Of a stretch of DNA of 64,000 nt, positions 10,946 through 22,800 are shown one piece after another. Both the position numbers and the translations under genes were made by a program. The stretch's first letter is position 1, and every line of letters begins with the position of its first letter. The notes beneath the pieces were generated by a model, which did no database searches, was not told where the DNA came from, and saw only the letters and a program-made list of their open reading frames with translations. Source of the stretch: Loripinus fragilis (taxonomy: Eukaryota > Mollusca > Bivalvia > Lucinida > Lucinidae); the NCBI GenBank assembly GCA_964019695.1, contig OZ026518.1, forward strand, positions 86,485,950-86,549,949, given 5' to 3'.

Positions 10946-11830
10946 TCTCACGACTCAAACCACAACTTGAAAAAAAGGCCCGTTTGTATATAAGTTTGTA
11001 TAAGCAAACTTACTAAGTAAATTTAATCAGTTGTTTAACGCTTTGGTTTGCACAGCTTTTTTAAAGTAGCAACATCTACTGTTACTTGCAAATGCTCAAT
11101 TTTGACGACCAGGCAGCGTATGACCAGTGACCTATATATATAGGTCACTGGTATGACCTAAGTTCTTCACCTTAGATGTGCGTTTTCTTGCGGTAATTTT
11201 AATTCCTAATCCTTGCCCGAGGCATGTCTGTTTTATGTCTGTGACAATATACTGACAAAGGTAATGCATATTAATGACCATTGCTAAAGAATTCCGATGG
11301 ATCGGATGCTTCTTATAGGTAAAAATTTCGCCAATGAAGGGTTTTAAAAATATTTGAACACGCTGCAGGTAGCCTGCACTGTTTTCCGTTGATAGATGCA
11401 TAGACAGCCGATACCAATAACATGCATGGACTTTGTCACATACTACATGTAGGAAAGTCCGTGCTTTTAATGCGCTCTTGCCTTTGATCTTATCTGAAAC
11501 CATGTATCGCACAATTAGCAGACAAAAAGTATAGTCTTGCAAAAAGAACGTCACGTGCCAGAGTACCCATTTAAGTGGAATGGAACCTTCCAAATGTCGC
11601 TACAGCTCACGCGCTGTAAGTTAAAAGTAAACCGAGCACAGAATGATGGGACAAAAAGATAAACGGACAACGATTTTCCGCCGAAATAACTTGTGTTCGT
11701 AATTTTAGAAATTCACTTTTCCAAAAAAGGTCAGTGTTCGATTTTTTAGGATGTTTTAAAAATTATTTTCGGCGATAATTTTAGGTGTTCGTAATTTTAG
11801 AGTGTTCGAAATTTTAGAACATTTACCGTA

Positions 11831-12430
11831 CTATCCCTACTTTTTTACACCAATAATTCCTACTTTTTCACGACTTTTCCCAAATTTTTATCGCTACTTT
11901 TCCCTACTTTTTCGTCAAAAGGCATTTGAAAGTCTTGGGGCTAAAAAATAGGGGAGTCATATGCATTTCCATGTGGCTAGTAGGGGGTCGCCATTAACTT
12001 TAAATTCCCAGCAGGTTGGTCATGTTTTAATTGTCCCTATAAAATCATTAAAAATTTTCCTCGCTCGCTCGGTTTTTATAAATGAATCTCTTATCAGGCC
12101 ACTTAATTTCTCAGTTTTCAAAAGTTATTCTGTTTTGGTGGTTTTATTGTTACAACTTTTATCATGAAAATGAAAATGTCCTACTATCATTGCTTTTTCA
12201 CTCTTAAATGTCATTTACCCTATAAAAATACAGTTTTTCCTCGGTTGCTTTGCTCACTCAAATCTTAAGACATATAAACTATATTTTTAAGCATTATTTT
12301 GAGCAATGCTGTGTCCGTAGAAATATTGGTATTTTTAAGTTTATTTTAATGAATGATTTTAATGAATAATTGGTCTTATTTTAATGAATAACCCAAAATT
12401 TTAATGAGATGAATAATAGGCTAAATTTTT
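11831..12430. other. Diverged repeat related to 7070-7387
   Basis: CTATCCCTACTTTTT and AAATGTCATTTAC blocks occur twice here and once at 7117-7160. The segment carries the right flank of the 4.4-kb element. No coding exon is seen. Confidence 0.5.
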
Positions 12431-12449
12431 AATGAATAGTGAATACCAG

Positions 12450-12472
12450 ACCCCCCCCCCCCCCCCCCCCCC
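12450..12472. repeat. Poly-C run of about 22
   Basis: A homopolymer C tract within a diverged GAGC-type repeat body. Confidence 0.9.
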
Positions 12473-12974
12473 ATCCAGACCCTCTGGTATGTAGCATCAT
12501 CAAGTGGACCTCTACCAAGTTTGTTTAGATTATGCTCCTGGGGCCAAAAATGGGCCAGCTCCGGGGTCACATGTGTGTAATAGGCTAATTTAGGGAAAAT
12601 ATGAATAAATCTTCTTGTCTGAAACCACAAGGCATAGAGCCTGGATATTTGGTATGTAGCATCAACTAATGGACCTCTACCTAGTTTTTTAGAATTATGC
12701 CCATGTGGCCAAGCTCAAGGGAAATAAAAAACTAAATCAAAAATTCTTCAAGGCAGTAAAAAAGAGTTGTTTGGAAAATTTTCTTTAGGGTATAGGCCTG
12801 AGCCTGATGTAGTGTACACCCACCTCAGAGTCTATGCCATTTTCCATACCACCACTACACTAGGACCCTTTATGCCCTAACTTTGAAAAATTTATGGGGA
12901 CTTATTGCTTTTGGTTTGTCCATCCATAGTTCCATCTGTCCATCATGCATACCTTGTTAGCATGATATTTCATT

Positions 12975-13098
12975 ATGGATTGAAATTCCTATTTTAAGCT
13001 TGCACTGGATGATGAAAAACATTAGCTTTTTTAATGTCTGTGAAGGCTGATGTTTTTCATCATCCAGTGCAAGCTTAAAATATGAATTTCAATCCTTA
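12975..13098. repeat. Palindrome, arms of about 50 bp
   Basis: GGATTGAAATTC-TATTTTAAGC followed by TTGCACTGGATGATGAAAAA pairs with its complement at 13044-13098. Confidence 0.85.
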
Positions 13099-14440
13099 TA
13101 TTTACATTCTATATAATCAATCAAATTAATTTAATTATCTTCCACCCAACCCTGTCAGTTATCCTTATAAAATGAAATATTTCATTTGAAACGGAGGTGT
13201 TGGAACAGCAAGGAAGAGAAACTTCAACATTACGTCTTAGCAATATGTGAATGAAGTCATGCAAATGTCGATAAACAAAGAACGCAATTGGCTGACGTTA
13301 ACATTACTCTGCCAAGAGGCACGGTCTAGATCACATGACATTTCAATGTTTTGCATTGAGAAATGCAAGCAGCCAGAAATATTGGTTTCATCAAAGGCAA
13401 CTACAATGAGAAAGTAAATATTAATCTATAAGAGCTATCTCCTTGAATATGCAAGGCATAGAGCCTTGATATTTGGTATGTTGCATCACCTAGTGGACCT
13501 CTGCCAAGTTTGTTCAAATTATGGCCTCGCCCCATGGGTCTCAGGTTTTTCATACCATATGGCTTATATAACGAAAACATAAAACTATCTTCTTGTCTAA
13601 AATCACAAGACCTAGAGCCTTGGTATTTGGTATATAGCATCACCTGGTGATCCTCTACACCTCTACCAAGTGTACTCTAATTATTGCCCTGTGGCCAAAA
13701 ATGGCTTGCCCACGGGCATGTGTTTTAGATATGCTTATTTGGGGAAAACATAAAAAAAAAGTTATTGTCTGAAAGCCCAAGGCCCAGAACCTTGATATCA
13801 CCTAGAAGTCCTCAACCACATTTGTTCAAATAATGGCTGGGGCCAAAAATGGCCCTGCGTTGGGTAAAATATTGTTACAAATATTCATGGGATTTGACTG
13901 GATTGGGCTTGAATCACACAAATATTGTTAAAATTTCACTACAATGTACAAGAATCTGTTTGGAAATACTGCGCAAAAGTTAAGAATCAGTTACAAAATA
14001 GTTAAGAATATGCAGAATGCTTGTATGAATTGGGTAAGAATAAAAAAAAGTGTTACTATTCTTGACAATCAATGGAATTTTCTCTCAAGATACATGTAGG
14101 TTTAAAAAGGCCACCATCCATGCTTCCAGGGATAAATGTTCCTCGTAGAGCAGCTGTTGTATTGACCCTACAACTTGAGTATCAAAAACAGCTGCTGAGA
14201 GCTAGAAAAAGACTACTTTTAAAAGGGAGGAGAAGACGCCCTGCCCTTCTTATACTTTTACTTGGAAAAAATTGACAGTGCTCCTGAATCTGCCACATCT
14301 TTTTCGACTTTTTGGACTGGCTCACTTGCACATGACGGGGTAGTTACTCTGAGAGGTCTGCCTTCTACTGCCTCTTCCATGGTTTCATTGCTTGTCTTGC
14401 CTCTACCGAATCCCGGACGGAGTTAAGAATACCTACCTAC

Positions 14441-14546
14441 AAGGGGAGCATTCTGCAATACTTTTGACCTTCATTAAACTACCATTTGTCATTAAGATCT
14501 TTGTTTTGTCTATTTTGAGTGGCCGCTGAAGACAGGTTTTACTGTA
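14441..14546. repeat. FB-5 right half
   Basis: Only the right arm is present, from GGGGAGCATTCTGCAATACT to GACAGGTTTTACTGTA. The full family is a near-complete hairpin of about 205 bp with ACAGTAAAACCTGT ends. Confidence 0.75.
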
Positions 14547-14789
14547 TGACTTTGGAATCAGGAGTTTGTAGCCAAAGTTTTGGACAGTTCAAAACTTTGG
14601 CCACAGTTTCCTGATCCCTGATTGCCTCAAGAATTGCTAGAGCTGGCTAAAGACTGTACGATTAAGTTAAGAACTTCACGAACTTAATATGATTCAGTTA
14701 TGAATCCAAAACTGTATTTGTTTTTGTGGCAAATCATGAGATTCATGGTCCTTGTGGAATAGGGGCATATTAAACACTTACTTTGAACT

Positions 14790-14998
14790 GCAGTTAAACC
14801 TGTGTAAAATGACCACTCTCAAAAAGACCACAAATTGGTTTTCAAGACAAATTATCTCTTAATGCAGGTCAAAAGTATTGCAGAATGCTCTAAGGGGAGC
14901 ATTCTGCAATACTTTCAACCTTTATTAAGCTACCATTTATCATTAAGATCTTTGTTTTGTCCAGTTTTGAGTGGCAGTTTTACACAGGATTTACTGTA
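14790..14998. repeat. FB-5 fold-back element
   Basis: Near-perfect inverted repeat: CAGTTAAACCTGTGTAAAAT to ACACAGGATTTACTGTA, meeting at GCAGAATGCTC-GAGCATTCTGC. It and the next copy (15077-15283) share flanks containing GGGCATATTAAACA, so the segment is itself duplicated. Confidence 0.83.
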
Positions 14999-15076
14999 AA
15001 CCTATGGGGTTCATGGTCTTTGTGGAATAAGGGCATATTAAACATGACACCTCTTGGGTGTCACTTACTTTGAACT

Positions 15077-15283
15077 ACAGTAACCTGTGTAAAACAGCCA
15101 CTCTTAAAAAGACCACAAATTGGTTTTCAAGACCAATTATCGCTTAAAGCTGATCAAAAGTATTGCAGAATGCTCCAAGGGGAGCATTCTGCAATACTTT
15201 CGACCTTCATTAAGCTATCATTTATCATTAAGATCTTTGTTTTGTCTAGTTTTGAGTGACCGCTTTACACAGGTTTTACCGTA
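15077..15283. repeat. FB-5 fold-back element
   Basis: Same arms and centre as 14790-14998, and preceded by the same TTTGTGGAATA-GGGCATATTAAACA flank. This indicates a local tandem duplication of about 280 bp rather than a second insertion. Confidence 0.83.
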
Positions 15284-15840
15284 AACCTATGTGGTTAGTA
15301 CATTGTACTTTCATGAACATCCGAAAAATGATCTATTCTTAATTTTATTTTAATAGCACACCCCTTTTGGGTGTCCAGGATGTCTAACTTTTTTGTTCCC
15401 ACCCCCTAGACATTGACATCATTGGAAATAATTCTAAAAGATTGGAATTTTTACAAGACTTTCCTTTGATTCAGATCGCATTAAAGGCTTTTTTATATCA
15501 ATAAATCTTCTACAATAAAATAATATGATTAATGTACAGTATTTGTTGTAATGAGGGCCTAGTTTGTCTAGATACTCATTTTAAACCACATATATACCAT
15601 ATTTGACCCAATAAATTAATTGCACTGTGGCCATAAACTTTTCAAAAATTCTATCTATATGAAATAGTGCAGATCCAGATCAGCTGGCCCCTAATGAAGC
15701 TTTTTTTATCCTGAAAATGTCTGTTTTTTTACATATGTTGCATTACATTCAAGGGCACTTCAGACTAGATTTTTTCATAGAAGCAAACAATATGAACCAT
15801 GATCAGAGGCCAAATACAGCAAATCAACCTTGAAAATTCG
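15284..15840. other. Unassigned stretch
   Basis: No recognisable gene, hairpin or repeat was found here. It lies between FB-5 and FB-13 copies. Confidence 0.4.
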
Positions 15841-16063
15841 ACTGCAGATCCAGAGGAGGGACAAGTGGTCCGGACCCCCCTTGGAAAATCACAAGTGACT
15901 ATAGGTTTCCTTAGAAATTGTGGCATGAACCCCCTCGAGGGGCAATTGGACCCATTGCTTCTTGAAGATGACCCGTACAGCCCTCTGTGATATAGGTTGA
16001 TGGCTAGAACAACCCATCAGGACCCCCCTTCCCCCCTCCCAGAATTTTCTGGATTCGCACATA
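15841..16063. repeat. FB-13 element, diverged
   Basis: CTGCAGATCCAGAGGAGGGA to TTTTCTGGATTCGCACAT, with GGTCCGGACCCCCCTTGGAA. Confidence 0.68.
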
Positions 16064-16770
16064 AAAATCATGCTGCTGAGTGGTGCAGCTTAGTGCTGAA
16101 ATCTTTTTGAGTCAAATTTTGATTTCCATCCAGTCCAGTGGCATAAATTTCATAATTAATATGGATTCATTGTGTGGATGAGAAATACTGTAGATCCTTA
16201 TCAGCTGGTTTCATCAGAAGTCAGCTGATCTTGATCTACAAGTTTTTGTAGTCTTCAAGTCTACAAGAAGGTTTATCACTGTTATTTGCATTGTGCACTT
16301 TTTAGGGCAAAATACAGTGCGCTTATTTTGGCGAATATGGTATAAGCTGTAGGTATTACAGAATTTATAGCTATTATGGTGACAGTCTTCTCACTAGTGA
16401 AATTGTCTTCATCTTTTTATGGATATGAGAAAAAAAGAGCTAAAAACAATACTGATTGCAGGGCAAAAAAAAATAGGTGCTTAAAATATCAAGAAAACTG
16501 ATATTTAACAAATTAAAGAATAAAAAAAGGAAGAAAAAGAAATATGAGGTGAATTTTTTCCACCACCCCCCCCCCCCCCCCAAAAAAAAATTGAAATCCA
16601 GACCCCATACTTCGCACCCACCCCAAACCCTTCCCCTTCCAAACTCTCAGACAAAGGCTCCATATGGCTGTTCATAAACAACAAACTGTCTGTTTTCCTG
16701 AGATACAACTCTTGATGGTCATAAAATTAATCTTGGACTATTATGGACTGCATTTATTCTTATGTTGCAG
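16064..16770. other. Region upstream of exon A; first visible CABLES intron
   Basis: Contains a poly-C/poly-A tract near 16565-16590 and no upstream CABLES exon that I can identify. Confidence 0.5.
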
Positions 16771-16851
16771 AGTATTGATTGTCACATCACGGAAGGCACC
16801 TGTAGTGATGGCATCAACAGTACCTTATATCAAGACAAACACTGGAATCAG
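16771..16851 (+). CDS. CABLES: CABLES exon A (residues 1-27 of the visible part)
   Basis: The acceptor is tatgttgcag and the donor is gtaaca. The exon starts with one base finishing a codon (phase 2) and ends with two bases, AG. It encodes [20 protein letters not shown] followed by KTNTGI, matching the CABLES segment RIVLISGRR...SVLPYRDST that follows the basic N-terminal half. The preceding exon must end with two bases of a codon; an arginine would fit the family. No such exon was found between 1 and 16770. Confidence 0.88.
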
Positions 16852-19800
16852 GTAACAGTTGTCTTAGTTATTCCTAGTCACTAATGCAATTGTATTTATT
16901 GGTAATATGTATTGTTGTCATGACTGAGCTTTCAATATTTAATATGCTGAAGTTTAAATGCACATATCTCATGCGCGGATCCAGAGGTGGGGGACAGGGG
17001 TCCGGACCCCCCTGAAAAATCACAAAAATATAGGGTTTCTTAGTCCTGGTCCAGATTCCCTGAAAAATCAGCATTCAATATTGGGCCATCATTAGCATGC
17101 CAGCAAAGTGCTATTTAAATGGGTGGGAGCGCAGTGGCTCAGTGGTAGAGTGCTTGACTCGAGACCGAAGGGCCGCGGGTTCGAGCCTCACCGGCGTCAC
17201 TGTGTTGTGTCCTTGAGCAAGAACATTAATCCTAGCTTAGTACTGGTTCAACCCAGGAAGACCCGTCCCTTTATAACTGAAAGATTGTTGATGGGACGTA
17301 AAGAATCAAATCAAACAAAACAAAAAAGCTATTTAAATGGCATTTCACTGGCAGGTTGATGATGGCCCCCTTATAGTGGATTTGGATCCTCCCTCCCCTC
17401 ATTACTAAAAAAAAGAAAAAAAACCGTCAAAGTTGGACCCCCTCTAACAACATTTTCTGGATCTGCGCATGTATCTACATTATTTCTCTATTTATCTGTG
17501 ATATATTTCTTCAAAAGTAATAGTTAAGTATATTATCTTTAACTATTTGTTTGATATGCAGAGTTATGATATTTCTCTCAAATTGTAGCAGCTACACTTG
17601 TCTTTCTGACCATAGTGGCGACATAATCTAAATTTAAATATTTTGATTTTTGTGGGGGTCAAACTCCGATAAATGCAGCATGCCCACTTAATGCTACCGA
17701 AGCATCAAAAAAAAAGGATGCTGAAGTACCATATAAAACATCGGCAGACGCTGCAGTACACTCCGAATGTTGGGGTTTTATTAATTACTACTTTAAACAA
17801 AAATAATCTTAATTTCAGTATTTACTATCATGCTTTGATAAAATGATTAAATAGTACCAAATTACACCAGTCTGAGGCAGTCTCTGAATCCAATGTATCC
17901 CAAACTATAATTCAAATTAGCTCACTTCAAACTATAGAAGTTCTAATTTCAGTAAAACCTGTCTTAAGCGGCCACTCAAAAATAGACAAAACAAAGATCT
18001 TAATGACAAATGGTAGCTTAATGAAGGTCGAAAGTATTGCAGAATGCTCCCCTTGGAGCATTCTGCAATACTTCTGACCTGCATTAGGCGATAATTGGCC
18101 TTGAAAACCAATTTTTGCTCTTTTTGAGAGTGGCCTTTGTAGACAGGTTTTACTGCATCAGGTTTACACTGTTATATGGTAGATGCTCTAAAATTTTGAA
18201 TGCTAGTTGCCTGCAAGAATGGCCTGGACAAACAGTGCAGACCCAGATCAGACTGCTTCTTCAATTTGAGTTAAGAAAGAGAAAAGTGTGAGGCCGCCAG
18301 ATAAAAGTGTGTATTGGAAATTATTTTCTTCCTTTCTCATCCAAAACATGTGTTGTGGGTACTCAAAAGAACTGCCTCAAAGAGATGGTTCTTTTTAGCA
18401 TCCAAAGCGCACATTTAAATTGATGGGCAAGAAAATAATAACAATTTTACTTCCATAAAACTTCCTTATCTGGATTTATGAAGTGTTTGAAATTTTAAAA
18501 TATTTACCGTACCTCTCATCCTTCTATCTAAAACTGTGAGTAATTCATTTCAGGCATGAGAAGCATGAGTTGTATGATGATATGGCCCCGGTGATCCACA
18601 GAACCAGACATCCATCAGGAACTCGCTCCATCAGCTCACAGGAAGACATGTTTCTGCATGTATTAGGACAGCAGCTTATCAAAGGGGAGGAGGGGCAGGT
18701 AATTCAGTTTTACAGTAAATGTTCTAAAATTTCAAATACTTCTCTCTGTTCTCAAATAAAATGTTGGTTTTCAGGGCTGGCATTCACAAAATGCTTGTCA
18801 GAATAGCAAACAGGGGAGATCCTGATCAAAAGCGTCTTAAGAAGCAGTTTAATCTGGGTCTACACTGTTTGTCCAGGCCTTTTTGGCTTCGATAAATGTT
18901 CTAAAATTTTGAACACTTCTCTCTGCTTGCAAATAAAATGTTTGTTTTCAGTGCTGGAATTCACAAATTGTCAGAATAGCAAACTGAGAAGACCCTAATC
19001 AGACTGCTTCTTCAGAAGCAGTCTGATCTGGATCTACACTGTTTGTCTAGGCCTTTTTGGCAGGCAACTAGTGTTTTGAAATTTTAGAACATTTACCGTA
19101 CAACATTTTTGTTGGAGCTGTAATAGCTTGATACATAGTTTATGGATGTTTCAACTCAAATTTTATATGGAGATTTCTTTGAGTGGGAGAACTAAAGTGT
19201 TTTCAAACTGTTGGGTTCAAATGACCAAGATGGCCCTCACATGCATCTATGGTAAAAGCCTCAAACAGTTGGGTTCAAATGACCAAGATGACCCTCACAT
19301 GCATATATGGTTAAAACCTATTCCTACCATAATATGTTCTATATGTTACAACAGGCAGTAGTAATCACACATAATTTTAGCTAGTGCACTGCAAAACCAA
19401 CAAAATAACTTGTACAGCCAGTTTAAGACTCAGATCAGACTGGACATCTGCCAGGTGTGCTCAGAGTGGTTAATGTCCACATGAAGAACCACATGAGTCC
19501 ATAGCTACCCATTTAGAAAAGAATGAAGAAACTTATCAGACTGGGCTGATGTCCAGGTTTATGTCTAAATAATTATTAAAAACGGGTCCTTCAGAAATAG
19601 AGAACCTACAATAGTAGAAAACAGCAGACTCAGTTTTATTGAGTCTGTTCATGAGATCTAATGGCAAGTGCAACAATTCTCACACCCCCTAGCACCAGCT
19701 TAAGCTGTATTCTGCTTTTCGTCAGAACCCAATATTCCTGAAGGACCAGAATATGAAAAAAACAACAACACTATGTCGATGCACAGAGCATACAGATAAT

Positions 19801-22800
19801 AATGTAGATTTTGTCATGCACCTACACATTTAGCTTTGATCTTACTGATCTTTTATCTATTCAGGACATATCATACAGTGAGCTGCTAGTACCAACAAAC
19901 AAGAGGGAGTTAAAAAGAACAGCTTCTGACAGCCGACTTCCTGGATCTGAGCCTCATTCTGGTAAACAATTAAAGTGGCTCATTTTTTTATGCACTTTTT
20001 TACACTGGACATTGTTCTTGAACTGGATGGTCTGTTGTTTGACAATAAATGTTTACCACTTTAATACATTACAGTTATAACTAAGTACATATGTAATTCA
20101 AATCGGGGGAATTGTTAAGTTGCTGGAATTCTGATTGTGGGGTATATTGTTTTCACTTGTCCATCTGTCAGTCCGTCTTTCCATATGTTTATCCATCCTT
20201 AATAGTGATTTTTATGCCCCTGCTATTATCAGTGTTACCCCTGTCCATCCATCTGCATGTCTGTACGTCCGTATGTCAGGCCACTGATGTCCATTCTCTA
20301 AGTCAAGTAATTTTGATCATCTTTTTTAAACTTGGTCACATAAATGTTTAGTATCAAAAAATCTTCCTCAAGTTTTATAATGTTTCTAGTTCCTATTATC
20401 TTGAAATTTTCTCCCGGTCTAATTATGATTATATTTCACGCTTGTGTCCACCTCAGTATTCATGGTGAAGGTTTGAAACACTCTACTTCAAGGTTGTAGT
20501 GTGAGGTCAAATCTCACATTCTACTCAGTGTTTCATGAACCCTTGTCCAATACTGAAAATTTTTCACCAACGTATCCACTTTATTGAAACAATGTTCAAG
20601 GCAAAGGTTTAAGACACCCTGCTTCAAGGTCTAAATGTGAGGTTAAAGGTCACATGTACTTAATTTATCTCCACTTAACATCTTATGAACCCCTGTCCAA
20701 TATTGAAAATATTTCACAGTCATACAGTTAATGCTATACCGGGAGGTCACATGTACAGAAATTGTGTCTGCTCCATATATTCTGAACCCCTGGTCCGATT
20801 TTTAAAATATTTCACACATATCTGTTCACCTCAATTAGCTAACTTGCAGAACGAAGGTTTCATTTGCCCTGCTTTAAGGTCAAGGTCAAATCATGAGGTC
20901 AGGACCAACAAAACTGTTTGGGACTTTGATGATATTTCTGAAATTATGTTTCAAAAATATTGATTTTGATAAATGTGCAGATAACAAAAAAGCAGAAAAA
21001 AATACCCACCATGCAAAGAGTTATTATAGATGTGTAAATTGTTTGGGGCATAGTATTCTAAAACTATCATTTGAATTTAGTTCGTTGAAAGTAATCCAAG
21101 TTCAGAACAATGAACTGTAAAGTGTTGTTGCACATTTTTGCTCTTTTCAAATACACTAGCCTAAAAAAGAAATGTTGCAAACTTCATTGGAGTATTTGTT
21201 GCTCTTTATGCTTTCAATGCTGACGAACAATGTTACATATTCTGGCTTCATTATTTTGATATGAATCCATTTCATGATTATAACAGGCCTTTAGTTAAGA
21301 GTGCGTAACAGAAAAATTGTTTTCTTATTTCTCAACCAAAACCTATGTTGTGGGTACTCAAAAGAACCATCTCTATGAGACGGTTCTTTTGAGCACCCAA
21401 AACATAGGTTAAAACTGGTGTGTAAGAAAATATTTACAATTTTACGCTCAAAAAATGTGGTTATCTAAACCTATGTTATAAACAATAAATATGACTTCTG
21501 TAATTAACCTTGTTCATTCTGGATACCTGTAAACAGGTACTTTGGCAAACAGTGAAGACCCAGATGAAATGCTGCACAATGGGGCATTTCATCAGGGTCT
21601 GCATTTTTGGAAAGATAAAAACAAATGTTCATGGCAGAAATGCTTCATAATTTGCAAATTTCTACCTGCGACCCTTTAATATACAAAATGGGCAATTCCA
21701 TACTTATTCTATTAACATACATGGGTAAATCCATTAGAATGAAAAGCGGTAAATAATTTTACTGGTCTTTGTGCAGTATCTTTCATCTTCTGAAGACATG
21801 AAAAAAGTTTAGCTTCAACCTGTCAGTAAATTCAATGGGATTGGTTTTGAAACCAAAAACATTACCCAGGGGTGTGAAAATAGCAAAATTTTATACTTGC
21901 CCAAGGACATGTAAATTGCCATAATGTACATGTCCAATAAAAATTTTGTGATCAGGATCCACACTGTTTTTCCTACAACATGGCATTGTGAGATCATAAT
22001 AATTAATTAAAAATGAAATACAGAATTGCATTAACTTTGTTTATACTTGTCCCAGGACAAGTAAATAGAAAATTCTAACTCAAGCAATATCAGAACTAGT
22101 AAATAAAATGGAAGTTTACAGAAAATTGATGTGTGGCAGTTCTCTTTTTGGCTAGTTTTGATATATTGACTTTCATTCATTTTCTTTAACAAAATAACAC
22201 TCATTCTTTTGACAGTTTATTTTTTGCTTAAATGAAAGCATGCTTTTCATTACTTCAAACATATATCAGTAGCTCACAGATAAACAGTATACTTTTTTAC
22301 AATTCAATTTTAGAAATTGTGATAGAAATGATGTTCACATTGCTATTAGTATACAGAATTAACTGGGCCTCCATGCGAGAAAACTTGTCTTTGAGGTTTG
22401 CGAACATCAAAGGTGCAGACCAGCCTGCGCATCCATGCAGACTGATCAGCACCGTTGTTATTCGCTTTTTGAAAAGTATCAGATCTAAACTTGCTACAGG
22501 TGAAATGGCAATTTTCTAGCTAGTCTCTGTAGCGGAGGAGACTGATTTGCATCAAGACCCAACTAATTAGTATAATACAGAAACAACTAATTACATGTAG
22601 TTCAGGCCTCCAGACAAATGAAATATATTTTGTGCTCTATGTAGTCTGGTCATTATGTCTGTCTTCTAAACATTTCTCCATCCATAACTTCTTCAAAGTT
22701 AGAAGATGTTTGTCACATACAGCTTCTCAAAACCTCCAGATTCTGAAATGAACATAATTAATCCTTTTCACAACTTTCGTCATCTGCATTTCCATCTGCT

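Larger units (their letters stand above)
7388..11830. mobile_element. 4.4-kb FB-8-ended element inserted at TA
   Basis: The ends TACGGTAAATGTTCTAAAAT and its inverse (ATTTTAGAACATTTACCGTA) are 4.4 kb apart. Joining the flanks gives GCCCTACTATCCCTACTTTTT, which occurs almost identically at 7120-7140 and 12178-12195, so the empty site can be read: insertion at TA. Subterminal GTTCGTAATTTTAGAAATT motifs repeat near both ends. Inside are two (CT)n tracts, three FB-13 copies, a large palindrome (10490-10651), an FB-14 copy and CpG- and CRE-containing sequence. No transposase is recognisable, so it looks non-autonomous. Confidence 0.65.

Noticed and set aside
11132..11593. 153-residue open frame on the minus strand, the longest in the window
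   Set aside because: It lies inside the 4.4-kb element, has no recognisable domain, and one end sits in a palindrome (TGACCAGTGACCTATATATA region). The length is within chance for 64 kb.
14072..14275. Basic 67-residue open frame (RARKRLLLKGRRRRP) upstream of exon A, considered as a CABLES 5' exon
   Set aside because: There is no match to the known N-terminal blocks of CABLES and no good phase-2 donor. It ends in a stop. It may be a transposon fragment.
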